DNA from: Alnus glutinosa
Taxonomy: Eukaryota > Streptophyta > Magnoliopsida > Fagales > Betulaceae
Assembly: GCF_958979055.1 (NCBI RefSeq)
Contig: NC_084886.1
Coordinates: forward strand, 11,146,654 to 11,210,653
Direction of reading: 5' to 3'
Length of the DNA: 64,000 bases
In this document: in pieces, positions 9,919 through 22,520 of the stretch
How the letters are laid out: the number at the start of each line of letters is the position of its first letter
Position numbering within the stretch: position 1 is the stretch's first letter
Notes under the pieces: generated by a model
Seen by the model: the letters and a program-made list of their open reading frames with translations, nothing else
What the model was told of the DNA's origin: nothing
Databases searched by the model: none
Translations under genes and position numbers: made by a program

Positions 9919-10809
9919 GGCAGACAGCAATTAATATTGTAGAAACTGTGGTTTGTGCAGTGGAGGAGTATGCAGATACTGTACAAATATAATAAGCTGA
10001 GTTTAGTACTCGAGTTTAAACCTCTGGATGGGGTGGAGAATTCATGTCCAATTAAATTTGAATTTCAAAAGTCAGTTTTTAATTTAAATTAGATTTTTAG
10101 AATAACTTAGTTAAGATCGACCATTTAGATTTTTTTTAGATAATCCTCTCAGATTCGTATTTAATAATTTTAATTTGAAACCACAAGCGCAACAGCAGCA
10201 TAAGCTTAATTATTGGAATTTGAATTAATTTCACGTAAATAATGCAGAATTCATGTATTGTTTGTCAAAAGAGATTATCACGTTTTGCATAAGTAGATTA
10301 TCACTAATTATCACGTTTTGAAGATGAATAAAACGTGCATGATAAATGAATTGTTTAAATTATATTTTATGACCTTAATTATTCATAAATTTACCTATTC
10401 AAATCTTGAATTGAATAAATTTTTTTTAGGATAAATGAATAGTTTAAATTATATTCACTGGTGCAATATTATAGGAACTTATATGAGTCAGCAACGGAGG
10501 TTAAAATTTAGACCAAACCTTGATCTTGTTTCTTAAGCCACAAATTGGGTTCCTCCAATATCTTAATTACCATTTTTCTCATTTTTCTGCTTTCAGATTT
10601 TCTAAACATATATATATAAAGCATATATTATGTAATAAAACAACATGTTGAGTCCTTTTAATATCAATTTAATTACATGTCAAAATATATATATATATCA
10701 ATTTAATTAGTCACTTCACTGGTGCAATGAGACTTCAACGTTCACTTAATTAACGTGTTAACATGCTTTTTGATAACATTTTGTATAAAGGTCACATAAT
10801 AATTATATT

Positions 10810-10900
10810 CAGGGGCGGAGTTAGGATTTGAGATTTGGTGGGGTCAAATTGAAAAATAAATAAAAAAAAAAAAAAATACTCACTAGGTGACTCCGCCCTG
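10810..10900. mobile_element. Miniature hAT element, 91 bp
   Basis: Ends are inverted: CAGGGGCGGAGT on the left and CAGGGCGGAGT inward from the right. Flanks are ATTATATT (10802-10809) and ATTACATT (10901-10908), an 8-bp duplication with one mismatch. There is an A-rich centre and no coding capacity. Confidence 0.75.
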
Positions 10901-13063
10901 ATTACATTGAACTTGAACCTATCACCAAACCAGGTTACATGTTCAAGCTTGGTTCATTATTTTTCGAACAAATTTGAGTATATTTACAAATTACTTGATT
11001 AACTTTTATTCTTTTCTCATATATGATAAATATATTATTATGCGTTGTCTTAAATCCATGCTAATTATTAATTACGCAATTATAATTCAGATTATATCGT
11101 CCGAACTAATGAGATAAACTAATTTTGTCTATACATGCACTTGTGACATTTAATTTCATCTATATTGTATTTGTTACAAATCACATATAAATTTTTATGA
11201 CCAAATGAATAGTTTAAATTATATTTTATGACCTTATTTATATATTTACCTATTTAAATCTTGAATTGATCAAAGTACATTTTCTAGTTTATATATATAT
11301 ATACACACCAAAAGTATATTAAAAAATCATAGTCATAATGATTCATTATAACTATTGCATTAAGAAGATAATTCTCTCTCGTCTTTTTAAATGCTTAAAA
11401 TGTTATCATTACAAACTAAAGCTAATATTATAAAAATAACAATAAAAATGAAGGTATACAATATTATAGGAACTTATACGAGTCTAACTCATTTAATAAA
11501 CAAGCCTAAATTTATGTTCAAAATTTATTATTTAACAAATTGACTACTGTAACAACATATAATGCCATGGCGTTTACAAAATTAACCAAAATGGAGAAAA
11601 TAGTAAATATTAGAGGAAATCCTTAAATATAAAATTTTGGTAAGGAAAAGGTTATCTAACTTCCTCAACCCCCGGCTCAAGAAGTTTTCTTCATGTTTCT
11701 ATTGACCACCTCAAAAACTTTCACCGTCTTACAAATAATCTTAGCATATTAGTTCTTTGAGTGACGATATTCTTCACATGCACCCATTTATTACAACAAT
11801 TTCACACCGACTGATGTGGGCCGGGTATGATGCAATACAAAAGCATTGCAGCGGCACCTTCCATCTTGCCCGGCCTCATAAGAAATCCCAAAGGTATGAT
11901 GCAATACAAAGTGTGAAATTATCTTTTGAGTATACAGACCGTATATGTTTTTTTTCCACCAGACACTTCACTAGGATATATATCCCAAAGACAAAATTGA
12001 GAGAAATGATACTATACATCTTGAGACCATTTTTTGGCCTTGTCATACTATTTTGTTTGTTTGTCTCTCTAGAAATAGAAAAAGCATCATATAATTGTCA
12101 TCAATCATCATCAAGGGACTGCAAAATGTAATATCTAGGACCACCCATGCACCTGAATAGCAGCAATAAAGCAGACGTAATGTTTACTGATAATATATAC
12201 ACTACTGTTGTGACTGCCAGGCCTTACCCAATGCTTCCTTCTGCTTGAGATGCTTAAAAGGCGCCCCCCCAAGAGACAGTGGCTGCTTTTAGGACCTCTA
12301 CAGATGTGGACACAAATGTCCACATGATGACACTCATCCAACCTCTCTCTCACAACGGTTAAGCCTGCAAAATCATGGGCGGAAAGGGGGTGGACCAATG
12401 CCACCGACTACCTACCACCACAAGTATTTTACTTGAGAAAGGACAATAATTAAAACAAGATTTTTATTTTTATTTTTTTTTACCCTCAATTGGATTGGAT
12501 GAATATTAGAAGCTCCATTTACCCAGATGTGAAGCCGTGGTTTTTTACGAGCAGTAATATTACAGCATGTGAGAGTGGGAGTGGGAGTGGGAGTGGGAGA
12601 CAGTTTCTTTGTTGGAGTCCAACATTGGTGAGCAAACAATGAAAGCCCCCTTTGAAAATCCGATAGATTTGAAAAACTAGAAAGCTTTTATTGGAAATTG
12701 AAGATTCCCTCAGTTTCATCCAATCCCATTTAAGCAACACCCACCACCACTACAACTCCCATCATTTTCCCATCACAACACAAAGACATTGGCTACGAAC
12801 TAGATTGCCTCAAGACTACACAAAAAGAGAATCATTAACTACCATTAGTTCAACAAGATTACACCAAATCAGCACTACTAGCTCTGAATTTTTTTTTTTT
12901 CTTTTTTCCTTCTATAATCTCTAAGAAAACCTTTATTTTCTTCACAATCTCCACCTTTCTCTTACCAGCTATACCCATCCAACATTTTAACCCGCACAAA
13001 CTTGCAAGTATCCATAACAGAGGAAAGTTGCAGAAAAATTATGATGGTGCACTACGGACAATG

Positions 13064-13122
<59 letters not shown>
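13064..13122. repeat. Compound (TA)n(GA)n microsatellite
   Basis: A TA run to about 13088, directly followed by a GA run to 13122. Lies about 770 bp past the KRP stop codon on its 3' side. Confidence 0.9.
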
Positions 13123-13127
<5 letters not shown>

Positions 13128-13361
13128 CTTCCAATACGTCACTACCAATAATGCTTATCCCACTACTACTACTACTAGCATCACCACCCACCAAGGCAGC
13201 AAGCCACCAACCATTCTCACGAGAGGTTAAAGAAACCAACAAGAATTTTACCGATGTTGCTTCAGAGAAAAGTGGGGGAAAGTATGACACAAAGCTGATG
13301 AAAGACGTGCGTTGCCTCACGTGTAGACAAAGAGCCCAAAGATTAACCGTGCAGAGCATAG

Positions 13362-13362
13362 T

Positions 13363-13396
<34 letters not shown>

Positions 13397-13403
13397 GGGG
13401 GGA
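13362..13403. repeat. (GA)n followed by a poly(G) tract
   Basis: GA repeat 13362-13386 running into an uninterrupted G run. A G run of this length is also a likely place for sequencing-length error. Confidence 0.85.
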
Positions 13404-13890
13404 GAAAGCAACGAGACAAAACATGAAGAGAGGGAAACGGGTCATGTTTATTCCACAGTTTTTCAAAGTTCCATCAGTACAAGTATTGACAAAGAAGGTG
13501 GGGGGAGGAAAATACAGTACCAAAAAAGAAAAAGAAAACCTAAGTAAATTTCTGTACCACATAGACTGACCTAGTTGGATGAACTACCCTACTTCCTACA
13601 AGTACAACCCTCTTTCCCTCCCCCTCTTCAGATGATCTGTTAGACAAAGGACTTTGATATGTATTTGTTGTGTAACTCGCTCGTCATAACCTCTGTTATG
13701 TTACAGACCATTAGTCTACACACGACTTGACAGTCCTACTTCTTTCTTTACAAGTGAATTAAGGGTGATGGAAAACAGAAATAATACCATCACCATTCCA
13801 ACTAAAGCTAAGTCCTGCTACTTCAAAATTCCTAAGCTCAAGATCAACCGAGAATGTGCAGGAATATAAGTCCAGATGGAACAGTAAGAT

Positions 13891-16800
13891 CTAAGGATCC
13901 AATTTCTCCCATTCATAGCGCCCTGGGAGCGGCTTGTCATTCACAGGATCAAAGTTGTACCTGCCGATAAACCCGAATCAGCAAAATTATATCAGCTTTG
14001 TGGGATGTTAATACATCTTTCAACTGGAATTTTACAAGCAACAGCAACATAGAATTGTTTAAAACCAAGGAAGGGAAACCATATATCATACTTCTCAATG
14101 AATTGTCTTTGCTGATCTTCTTCAGCAGCAGCAAAGAACTCATCCATTTCCTGTGCTGTTGGTATATGCCTACGCATTGTGTTCTGCGTTCTGCGGTTAG
14201 TCTCAGTTGAGCAGGTAGGCCTGGTAGAAGAACCGGGGGTTCTTATGGTGTCTGGATCCCTAATCAAACTACACGGTGTGGATTCGCGGGTGCTCCTGTC
14301 AAAACAGAAAATTTCTATTAGAAACATAATAAGGCTACCACCAACATACACCTTGCAAAATTAGGACGGCAGAACAATATAATAAGCTATGCAAGTTTTG
14401 TATCATAAATTTTGGCCCCAATAGCTGATCTTGACAATATTAGGTTTATGCAGAAAAAATCAATATGACCAGAATATACCGTGAAGAACAGGATATGCAG
14501 ATAAGCTATTATTGTAAAGACTTGCAATTGTAAATCTTTTTTTATCTTCCACTGCACCATTTATGAAAGATATAGCCCACATGCTTTTCCCCAACTTTAA
14601 CAAGACCCCACCAATCATATAGCAACAGAAAGCACTGAAGCAAACATCAAGACCAGAAACTTTTTTCTTTTTCCATCATGACATGATGCAATCACCAAAA
14701 CTCCAGCAAAAAGGCTCTGAAACTTTGCGGAGGAATCTATGGCAGCTAAATTCTTTTCATTTATTATTATTATTTTTTTTGAGCTTTTATCCCATGATAA
14801 TTATAAATAGGTCTTTCCCCTGGAATTTAAAAAAATAAAGGGTTTTAATTTCCAAAGGAATATGACTTGTTTTTCTCCAAAGGAGAATGAACAACATAAA
14901 TTCTTCATCTAATTTTTTCTTCATTTATTGTCTCTCTTCTTTGCCAAGCAGTTCCAGACAGGATTCAAATTCTAATTCACACATGTCAAGCAGAAAAAGA
15001 CCACACATACTAAAAAAAAATATATATATTTTTCCCTCACCCTCCAGCAAATTTTTCTTCAAAGAAGACAACTGCACACAATAATGGCAGTGTTATATTA
15101 GTGCAGAGGCATCTACTGAGGGAAAAGCAACAAGAAGCTTTTGTTTCTACCCATTAAAATAATGCAATGGGATCAATCTCTTGTGAACATCAAAATGACG
15201 AAACAGTGTATAGGACATACTTCATTTTGAAGCCCATGTGTCAGTACCATCCAAGTTCTAGAAACAAGTAAAAACATTAATGAAAAGCACAATACAGCCT
15301 ATAAACAATCAAATAAGAACAGACAAAACAGTCGCACTGATTCTTCTCCAACCCGAATAAAAGTTAAGAAATGGATTTGTTGAGTGCGTTTTTCAAGTCC
15401 AATAACCCTAAAGCAAATGTGATTCTTACAGGTGAAAGGTAGAAGAGAAGAAATAAACGGCAAAGCCGCTCATTACAAGTTCCGCCAGAAAGAAAACATG
15501 AAACAAGGAGGAAAGAAAAATTCCCAATAGGTGAAAGTGCATCTAGCCTGGATTACTGGATTAACAAAATAGTTCAGGTTTTCTTGGTTTCCTAACAGTC
15601 TCAATTTCTTTCCTTTCTAACAACCAAGGAGGATGAAAGAAAACAAAAAAGGAAACTGCGGTGACAAAGACATTTACATATAATTTTTTTTCTTTTCCTT
15701 TATTTTCTTTCTAATCAAACAAACAGGCCATGAAAGAAAACGCAAGGAGGGGGGGGGGGGGTCCGGGTTTAAGCAAAAGATTGAACCATCGAAACCGATT
15801 TTGTATACACCTAGAAATTTCCTATGTTTGGAGGCTAAGAAACCTAGGGAATCAAAGTAACACGAAAATTCAAATTTTGCATCTTCAGAGTAAAAAGATT
15901 GAACCATCGAAACCAATTTTGTATACACCTAGAAATTTCCTATGTTTGGAGGCTAAGAAACCTAGGGAATCAAAGTAACACGAAAATTCAAATTTTGCAT
16001 CTTCTATTACTCTGATTCCCCCCCCCCCCCCCCCCCCAAAATGAAAATTATGCACACAATGGCTGCAGCCAAGTCAACAGCAATTCCCTTCTCTTCAAAA
16101 CAAAACATTCAAAACTCCAAAATTTCAAGTCCCAATAACTTCAACTCCATTTTCCAAGCAACCAAACTTGGGTTTTCAAAATCCCAATTTGCATGTTTTG
16201 AAAATTCGCATATTCAAATTTCTTCCGTTTTCCCTCATTTTCTCATCAACCAAGCAGAGGTGAAAAAGTAAAAACCCCTCAAAATAAGTGTTTTCAAACC
16301 AAATTCATAATTTGAAACAAGAAAATGAGCGAAACCCAGAAAACCCCTCTCCACTCGAGACCATAAGAGTAAAAAGAAAAAGAAAAGAAAACCCCATGAT
16401 ACTAAATCCCAATTTCTTCCATTTTCCCTCCTTTTTCTCAGCAACCTTAAACTAAAAACCAAAAAGCCCCAAAATAAGAGGTTCCAAGTGAAAATTAAAA
16501 AGAATCCCCCCAAAAACGGAAAAGCACAAAAAAAAAAAAAAAACCCACCTCTCTCTACCTTCAAACTCCAAAACATTCTCTCCAAACGAAGCTTCCTCAA
16601 CCGCTAAATCGTTGTTGCCACTCTTTTCCTTCTCTTTAAGGTCCTCCTCTTTCTCAACCTCTTCGGCCTCCTGGTCGACGACCTTGGGCCCATGGGAGCC
16701 CACTCGCAGGCTCGACCCCGCCCTAGGGTTGGAACCGGCCTGCTTATGGCGCTTGGCCCCGGAGTCCTGGCTCGAAAGAGCGACCGGGGGCTTCTCAAGC

Positions 16801-16973
16801 CGGCGGCTCCGAAGCTGCAGGTAGGAGCCGGAGGCGGCTGCCGGAGAAGAAGGGGCCGGAGACTTCTGGAGGGCTAGGGTTCGCGCGCGCGTGCGGACCC
16901 CGAGGGACGACTGGGACACCTCCATGACGGCGAGCTCGCCTGTCGCTTTGGCCTTGCGAATGTACTTCCCCAT
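13891..16973 (-). CDS. KRP: Cyclin-dependent kinase inhibitor, Kip-related protein (KRP/ICK)
   Basis: Three exons close in frame to 232 aa: 16973-16549, 14295-14092, 13960-13891 (GT-AG, both junctions phase 2). The C-terminus (residues about 186-230) is the conserved cyclin/CDK-inhibitory domain: [20 protein letters not shown], then [20 protein letters not shown] and WEKL. The N-terminus [20 protein letters not shown] and [10 protein letters not shown] is a KRP conserved motif, as is [19 protein letters not shown] (147-165). The middle is acidic and low-complexity, as usual. KRPs bind CYCD and CDKA in the nucleus and restrain entry into S phase or promote endoreduplication. The N-terminal motifs suggest the KRP3/4/6/7 group; I cannot choose a member. 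The last two exons hold the inhibitory domain, so retention of intron 2 would truncate it. Confidence 0.93.
15776..16008. repeat. 118-bp tandem duplication in KRP intron 1
   Basis: Two direct copies anchored by GAACCATCGAAACC at 15783 and 15901. They are nearly identical over about 110 bp. A G homopolymer stands just before the pair (15749-15762) and a C homopolymer just after (16018-16037). Confidence 0.9.
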
Positions 16974-19789
16974 CTCTCTCTCTCTCTCTTTTTTGTGCCT
17001 GCTTCGAACCCCAAAGCGGGTGGAGCTAAAGCTCAACAATAAGCTCAGCTTTCATAGAGAAATAAAGAGAGAAAGAAATGGGGGGAGGGGGGTATTTGTA
17101 GTGCCTGCCTCAACAAGGCAAACAATTAAGGTAGGGTTGGGGGTGGGGGAAGTAAGGGCCACTGTACTTTCAATTTCTCATGCTATTTTTCTTTTCTTTT
17201 CTTTTTTTTCTTCCCCCCCCACTTTTTCTTTTTTTTTTCTTTTTTTTTTTTTTTTAATTTATTTGTCCGTTTGTTTGACAATTGACATTTGATACTACTG
17301 CTTCACTTCGATTTCTATTTCTCGTTGTCATCTCGATATTTTCCTCTTTTTTTTTTTTTTCTTTTTTTGGGTTCTTCAAACCATTTATTTATTTTATCCC
17401 CTTCAGCAATTAAAAAAAAAATGATTCCTCTCCTATTAAATTAATCTAGATTCTTCGCTTTTTTGTAATCAAGATTCGTTTTAAATTGTCCAAGCCAAGA
17501 CAATCTGCGGCAGTGCGAGTAAGGTTATGGTTTGAAGGTATCACAATTCTCTCGATCTATTTATTCAAACTTTTATAAATTTGACCCGCTAATTAAGATA
17601 GATCACTTATAAAATTTATTTGATCAAATAAAAATTAAACTGTCCAACTACTTATCTGATTAAGTAGTTCTCATAAGTAGTTTCTCAATTACTTGTTCGA
17701 ATTCTCTCAAATCCGAACATATAATTTAAGAGGGTTCTGATTCAGTTTGAAGTCCTTTTTATATAATTTTTTTTTGTCTTTTTAAAATTAATGTGGTTTT
17801 AAAGTCATTATTAGATCTATATTATTAGATTATGAATGCTACAATTCTATCCGATGTGTAATGAACTAAAAGAGCTTTCTTATCCATTATTTTAATATAA
17901 AATAATTTTCCTTTAATCTCTCAACTTTTTGCCTTTTATTAAGGATTGTGTTGAAATTTTGTGAAAAAATGTAAGTGTAGGTACAAATTTATATTTGTGA
18001 ATAAAGAATATTTAATTAATATAAAGAAAGATAATAGAAGTTATTGTGAAGTGTATTTGGATAGGGAAACAAAAATTAGATTTGTTTCCTAAACTTAAAG
18101 AAAATCAAAAGAAAACTGTTGTGAATGTTCTTAAGTAGCAGTTTAAGAGACGAGGTTGCAAGACTCACGTTCTCCGAACAAGTAAGTTTCACATCCTAAG
18201 TAGATCGGGGCAAGTGAGTTTCACAACCCCTCTCTTAAATTGTCTGAAGTTCTACAAAATTCGAACAGACTAATGACAATGAATCTTCATCCAATAATAA
18301 AACCCCTTCAATAAAGGTATCAAACACTAAAAAAGAATTGATTTATGATTATCTATCTGAGTCTAAATCAATTCTTGTGTTTCTGAGTCTAACATTTTTC
18401 TTGTGTTTTTACCTATGGTTTGAAAAGATTGTGGAAGCAATTAGTTTAGCACTTAGGCATAGTATTAAGGGCTATTCAATACTCTGGATTTAATCCAAAA
18501 AAAAAAAAAAAAAAAAAAAAACTCTTTCGGATAACTTTAAAGTGAGGCATATTTAATGGTTTTTTTTTTTTTTTTAAATGTTAAAAAATAAGAAAGAGAG
18601 ACAAACTATAAAGGATTTTGAATCGTTTGTGGGACACATAACGAATTAAGTCCTTAATTTTTTTTTTTTTTTCACACGTAAGAATTTATATAAACTTCCA
18701 TTACTTTACTACCTGTACCAACAAGGAATAAGTTGTCTCAATTTCAAATAATATGAAAATCAGTTATTTTATAATCAAAATTTAATAATGTTATATTTAA
18801 CAATATTGATAATGACATCTGATTGATGGACAATGATTCTCTCCATTTCAAATTAAATGCACGGTATCAATTTTATAGTCACAATTTAAAGTCAATGCGT
18901 CTAATCAGTGTATGTAAAGTTAATATTGGCACAAATTTAAATCTTGATCATAAATTAAATATTATCCATTTCAAAAAAGAAAAAAAAAAAAAGAAAAGAA
19001 AATATGAGTCATTTTATGTTATAACCAATTGTTATATGTTATACTCTTCACACCGGCTCACATTACATGTTTTAAGTGGCTTTCTTAAAAATAAAATAAG
19101 TTTCACTTAAAACATTTCACATCAAACGATGTAAAATGTGTGTAAAAAAATGGCACTACTTAAAATTTAAATAATATGACATTATTTACACTGTTAGATA
19201 CGACAACATTAAATTTTGATTATAAAATGATTCATGTCGAGGATTATCATCCTACCAATAATGTTAGTGTAGATTTTTTTTTTTTTTTCCAATTAAAAAG
19301 GCGGGAATGGGCTACCAGTGTAATTACTTCTTTTGAGCGTGACCATCAAGATTCTCATATTCTGTGGAATGTTCGATTTGAGTCATAGTTACTACCTTAG
19401 AAGGCAAGTCCATCACCACAGCCCTACTAAAGTACAAGTTGGTAAAGCTACTTCTTAGTTGCATCTAGTTCGCGGACAAGCGGGTTTGAACCCGAAGAAA
19501 GTAAGTTTAGATTTGACTTTAATTGAATGAAGATATAGAGATCATTTGTGATTCGAAATTAATGGAAAGGGTTGCCGGAGCATATAGCATTTGTTAATTA
19601 GGTTTAGAAATTAATGACTCAATGGGCGGTGAGATTGTAAAGTCTCCATCGCCTCTATATGAGATAACCCTTTCCTACTTAAAAAATCATTATTGAAGGG
19701 CAAGAAAAGAAGGGTAAAAAAAATACACATGATGGAATAATGAATTTCAAATTTATTAGCACTTAGCTAAGCAAATGCTTAAAAGAAAA
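16974..19789. other. KRP 5' flank and AT-rich intergenic DNA
   Basis: Starts with a CT-rich leader (TCTCTCTC from about 16975) and long T/C tracts at 17190-17260 that probably belong to the KRP 5' UTR and promoter. From about 17400 on it is AT-rich with poly(A/T) runs (18499-18522, 18560-18576) and one member of a dispersed repeat (17871-18124). No gene was recognised. Confidence 0.5.
17871..18124. repeat. Dispersed repeat, copy A (about 250 bp)
   Basis: Aligns by eye with 26454-26700 across shared blocks such as AGCTTTCTTAT, AAAAAATGTAAGTGTAGGTA-like and GTGAAGTGTATT. AT-rich, no coding potential; probably a MITE, but no target duplication was resolved. Confidence 0.5.
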
Positions 19790-22520
19790 TGTTCCATTGG
19801 CTTTAACTATGTATGGTTATGTAGGTTGACAATATCATACGGCAGAGTTTAAAGCAAATTTGAGATTGATTGCCAAGGCATTAGCAAATAGACGGGAGAA
19901 AATATTGCCTATAGTATTATTTTCAAGAATTAAAGTACTTTTATCCCGTGGATATTGATTACATATAATATCAAGATTGGCTTTCCAAAGTGGTGGGTGA
20001 AATTAATCATGGCTTGTGTCATATTAGTCAATTATTGTGTACTCATCAATGGCCAACCTTAGGGAAAAATTACTCCATTAAGAAGACTCATGCAAAGTGA
20101 CCCTTTATCCCCTGCCTATTTATTTTGTGTACGGAAGGTTTGAGCTTACTCATTCGAAAGTCAAAGGAAAATAGATAGATCATAGGAGTCCCAATCACGA
20201 GAGGTGGAACCAAACTGAGTCACCTATTTTTTGTGGATGATAGCTTATTGTTCTGTAAAGCAAGTGCATTGGAATGAAATATGATTCAGGAGTTGTCGAA
20301 AAGTGTACGAAAAAAGCGTTGGGACAAAAGCTTAATATGGAGAAGACGTCTATTTTTTTAGAGTGGGAACACCATAAGGGAGGTTAGGGACTACATTCTT
20401 TCTTTGGCAGCAATACAGTCAACTACGAGTTATGAAAAATATTTGAGGCTGCTGGTTGTGGTTAGAAAATCCAAAACCTAAACTTTTAAGAGCATAAAGG
20501 AATGGATTTGGAGTTGTATTAATGAGTGGAAAGAGAAATTGTTATCACAAGCGGGAAAATAAATCATTTTCAAAGCGGTAATCCAAGTTATTCTAACATA
20601 TAGTATGAGTATGTTCCATATGCCAAAAGTTGTGTAAATAAATTAATTTGACGATGCTCCGATTATGGTGGGAACATATGGATAATGAGTCAAAATTTGT
20701 TTGGATGAGCTGGGCTAAATTGGGACGTTCCAAATTTAATGGTGGTTTGGGGTTCAGATAATTGAAATGTTTTAATAAAAGTCTCATCACATAACAAGGG
20801 TGACAATTGTTCCAAAAGCCAAATACATTGGTGGCATAGATTTTTAAGGAGAAATATTTCCCATGTGAGAATTTTTTGGAGTCTCAATTGGAACACAGGC
20901 CATCCTTAGCATCCTATGCCCGGAGAAATATATGGAATGCTAAAGACCTCTTAAAGGCAGGGCTTGTATGGAGAGTGGGGAATGGATTTAGCATTAAAAT
21001 TTGGAATGACAAATGGCTCATAAATCCGTGCAATCCCCAATTAGGAGGTTGGACAGGGATACAAGAGTTAAGGATTTAATTGACGATGATACTAGGTGGT
21101 GGAACGTGCCTCTTGTAAAGGAAATTTTTAAGGAAGATGAGGCTGAAAGGATATGTAGTATGTCAATCAACTCCAGTAGAAAGATTGATCAATCAATTTG
21201 GATTAATACGTCAATGGGGGATTTTCGGTGAAAAGCACATACCATACGAAAAAAAACATATTCATGCAGGCATCAGGTGAAAGTTTAATTGCCTCCTTGT
21301 ATAGCAATGTGTGGAAGAGATTCTAGAATCTAAATGTCCCGATGGTAGTGAAAGTGTTTCTTTGGAAGGCAGGCAATAACTTGTTGCCAACAAAAGAAGA
21401 GAAGTGCTTCACTTGCTAATTTTTTTTTTCCTCAAAAGTTAATTCTCAAATAATGTGTCAATCATTGATGAAATCTACTATTTTGAAAGTTGTGTCATTA
21501 TCTCATAAGATGGTGACAAATCATTTTGGAACTACTTTTGAGAATAAAAAAATTGAAAAGTAGAGCATTTTCCACCAAAGAAATTTATTCAAAACAATAA
21601 TTACTATAGGTCCTTTGTGCCTAATTTGTGGGGTGGAGGTTGAGAATACATGTCATATTTTGTGGCAATGCCCATCATCAAATGATGTGTGGGTGAATTG
21701 TACAAGAAAAATTCAAAAAGGTTCCAGCATAGGGGATAATTTTTTACAAATAGCGAGTTATTGGAAAAGCTTGAGAATGAAGAGTTTGAATTAATGGCTA
21801 CAATAGCCAGAAGAATTTGGCTTTACAGAAGTATAGTGGTTTTTGGAGGAGATCTAACCTACCCCACCCAAATTATAAGAAGTGTGAAGGAATCAGTGGA
21901 GGAATTTTATAAAGCGAAACAAAATGCCAAAAATATTGTGGAGTATAACCTAGACCCATTAGTACCAAAATGAATGGTTCTTCCTCGTAGAGTGATCGAA
22001 ATTAATTGGAATGCATCGATTGAGAAAACAAGAAAGAAGATGGGTGTGGGCGTAATTGCTAGAGGCAATGAAGGAAAGGTCTTGGCAACTATGTACTCAT
22101 CCAAACTATATATAATTGACGTCATTGTAGATGATGCTTTTTCGGCATGGAAGGATGTGGAGGTTTGATAGAGATTTGGGAATACAAAATATTATACTAG
22201 AGGTTAATGTACTGAAGATAGTACATGTAATACAAAAGGAAGACCAATCTTGAAGTCGGTATGAAAATCTATTGACGATTCGAAGACGATGTTGCATAGT
22301 CTCCAATCATGGTATGTCAAGCACGTCAAAAGGAAAGCGAATATGGTAGCCCATCACTTGTTAAAGGCGGTGCTCCAACAATCTTCATAACAACTATGAT
22401 TGGAATAATACCTTATTTTTATTCATTTATTCGTGATATTATAATTTCAGAGAGTATTACAGTTTGATGAATTTAATGAAATCCTGAAATTTCTACTAAT
22501 AATAATAATAAAAAAAAAAT
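19790..22520 (+). pseudogene. Decayed L1-type LINE (RT, zf-RVT and RNase H remnants)
   Basis: Fragments in shifting frames read in LINE order: LIAKALANRREKILP (about 19866), a degenerate QSDPLSP block, the RT catalytic box HLFFVDDSLLF (about 20222), KVFLWKAGNNLLPTK of the zf-RVT region (about 21350), CLICGVEVENTCHILWQCPS (about 21620) and an RNase H segment with INWNASIEKTRKKMGVGVIA (about 22010). It ends in (TAA)n plus poly(A) at about 22500-22520. The 5' part, including any ORF1 and endonuclease, is missing, and many stops and indels are present. It cannot be active. Confidence 0.85.
21399..21574. mobile_element. Mutator-type MITE, 176 bp, nested in the LINE
   Basis: Same family as 9336-9508: GAGAAGTGCT at the left end, GGAAAATGCT inward from the right, and an internal TAATGTGTCA / TTTGTCACC inverted pair. 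Flanks ACAAAAGAA (21390-21398) and ACCAAAGAA (21575-21583) form a 9-bp duplication with one mismatch. It interrupts the LINE zf-RVT coding region. Confidence 0.8.

Larger units (their letters stand above)
9919..13890. other. Intergenic between PAP and the KRP gene
   Basis: AT-rich. The left end must hold the phosphatase promoter; I saw no clear TATA box at a convincing distance. Contains a 91-bp hAT MITE (10810-10900), a repeated TATGATGCAATACAAA motif near 11826 and 11895, a perfect 8-bp-stem hairpin (TGTGGACA/TGTCCACA, 12305-12324), a (GTGGGA)n run near 12573-12600 and two microsatellites. No coding gene was recognised. Confidence 0.5.

Noticed and set aside
12305..12324. Perfect 8-bp-stem hairpin TGTGGACA/TGTCCACA considered as a miRNA or terminator
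   Set aside because: The stem is far too short for a plant miRNA precursor and it is not placed at a gene end.
13028..13426. 132-aa plus and 126-aa minus frames between PAP and KRP
   Set aside because: Both are largely translated TA/GA microsatellite and G runs.
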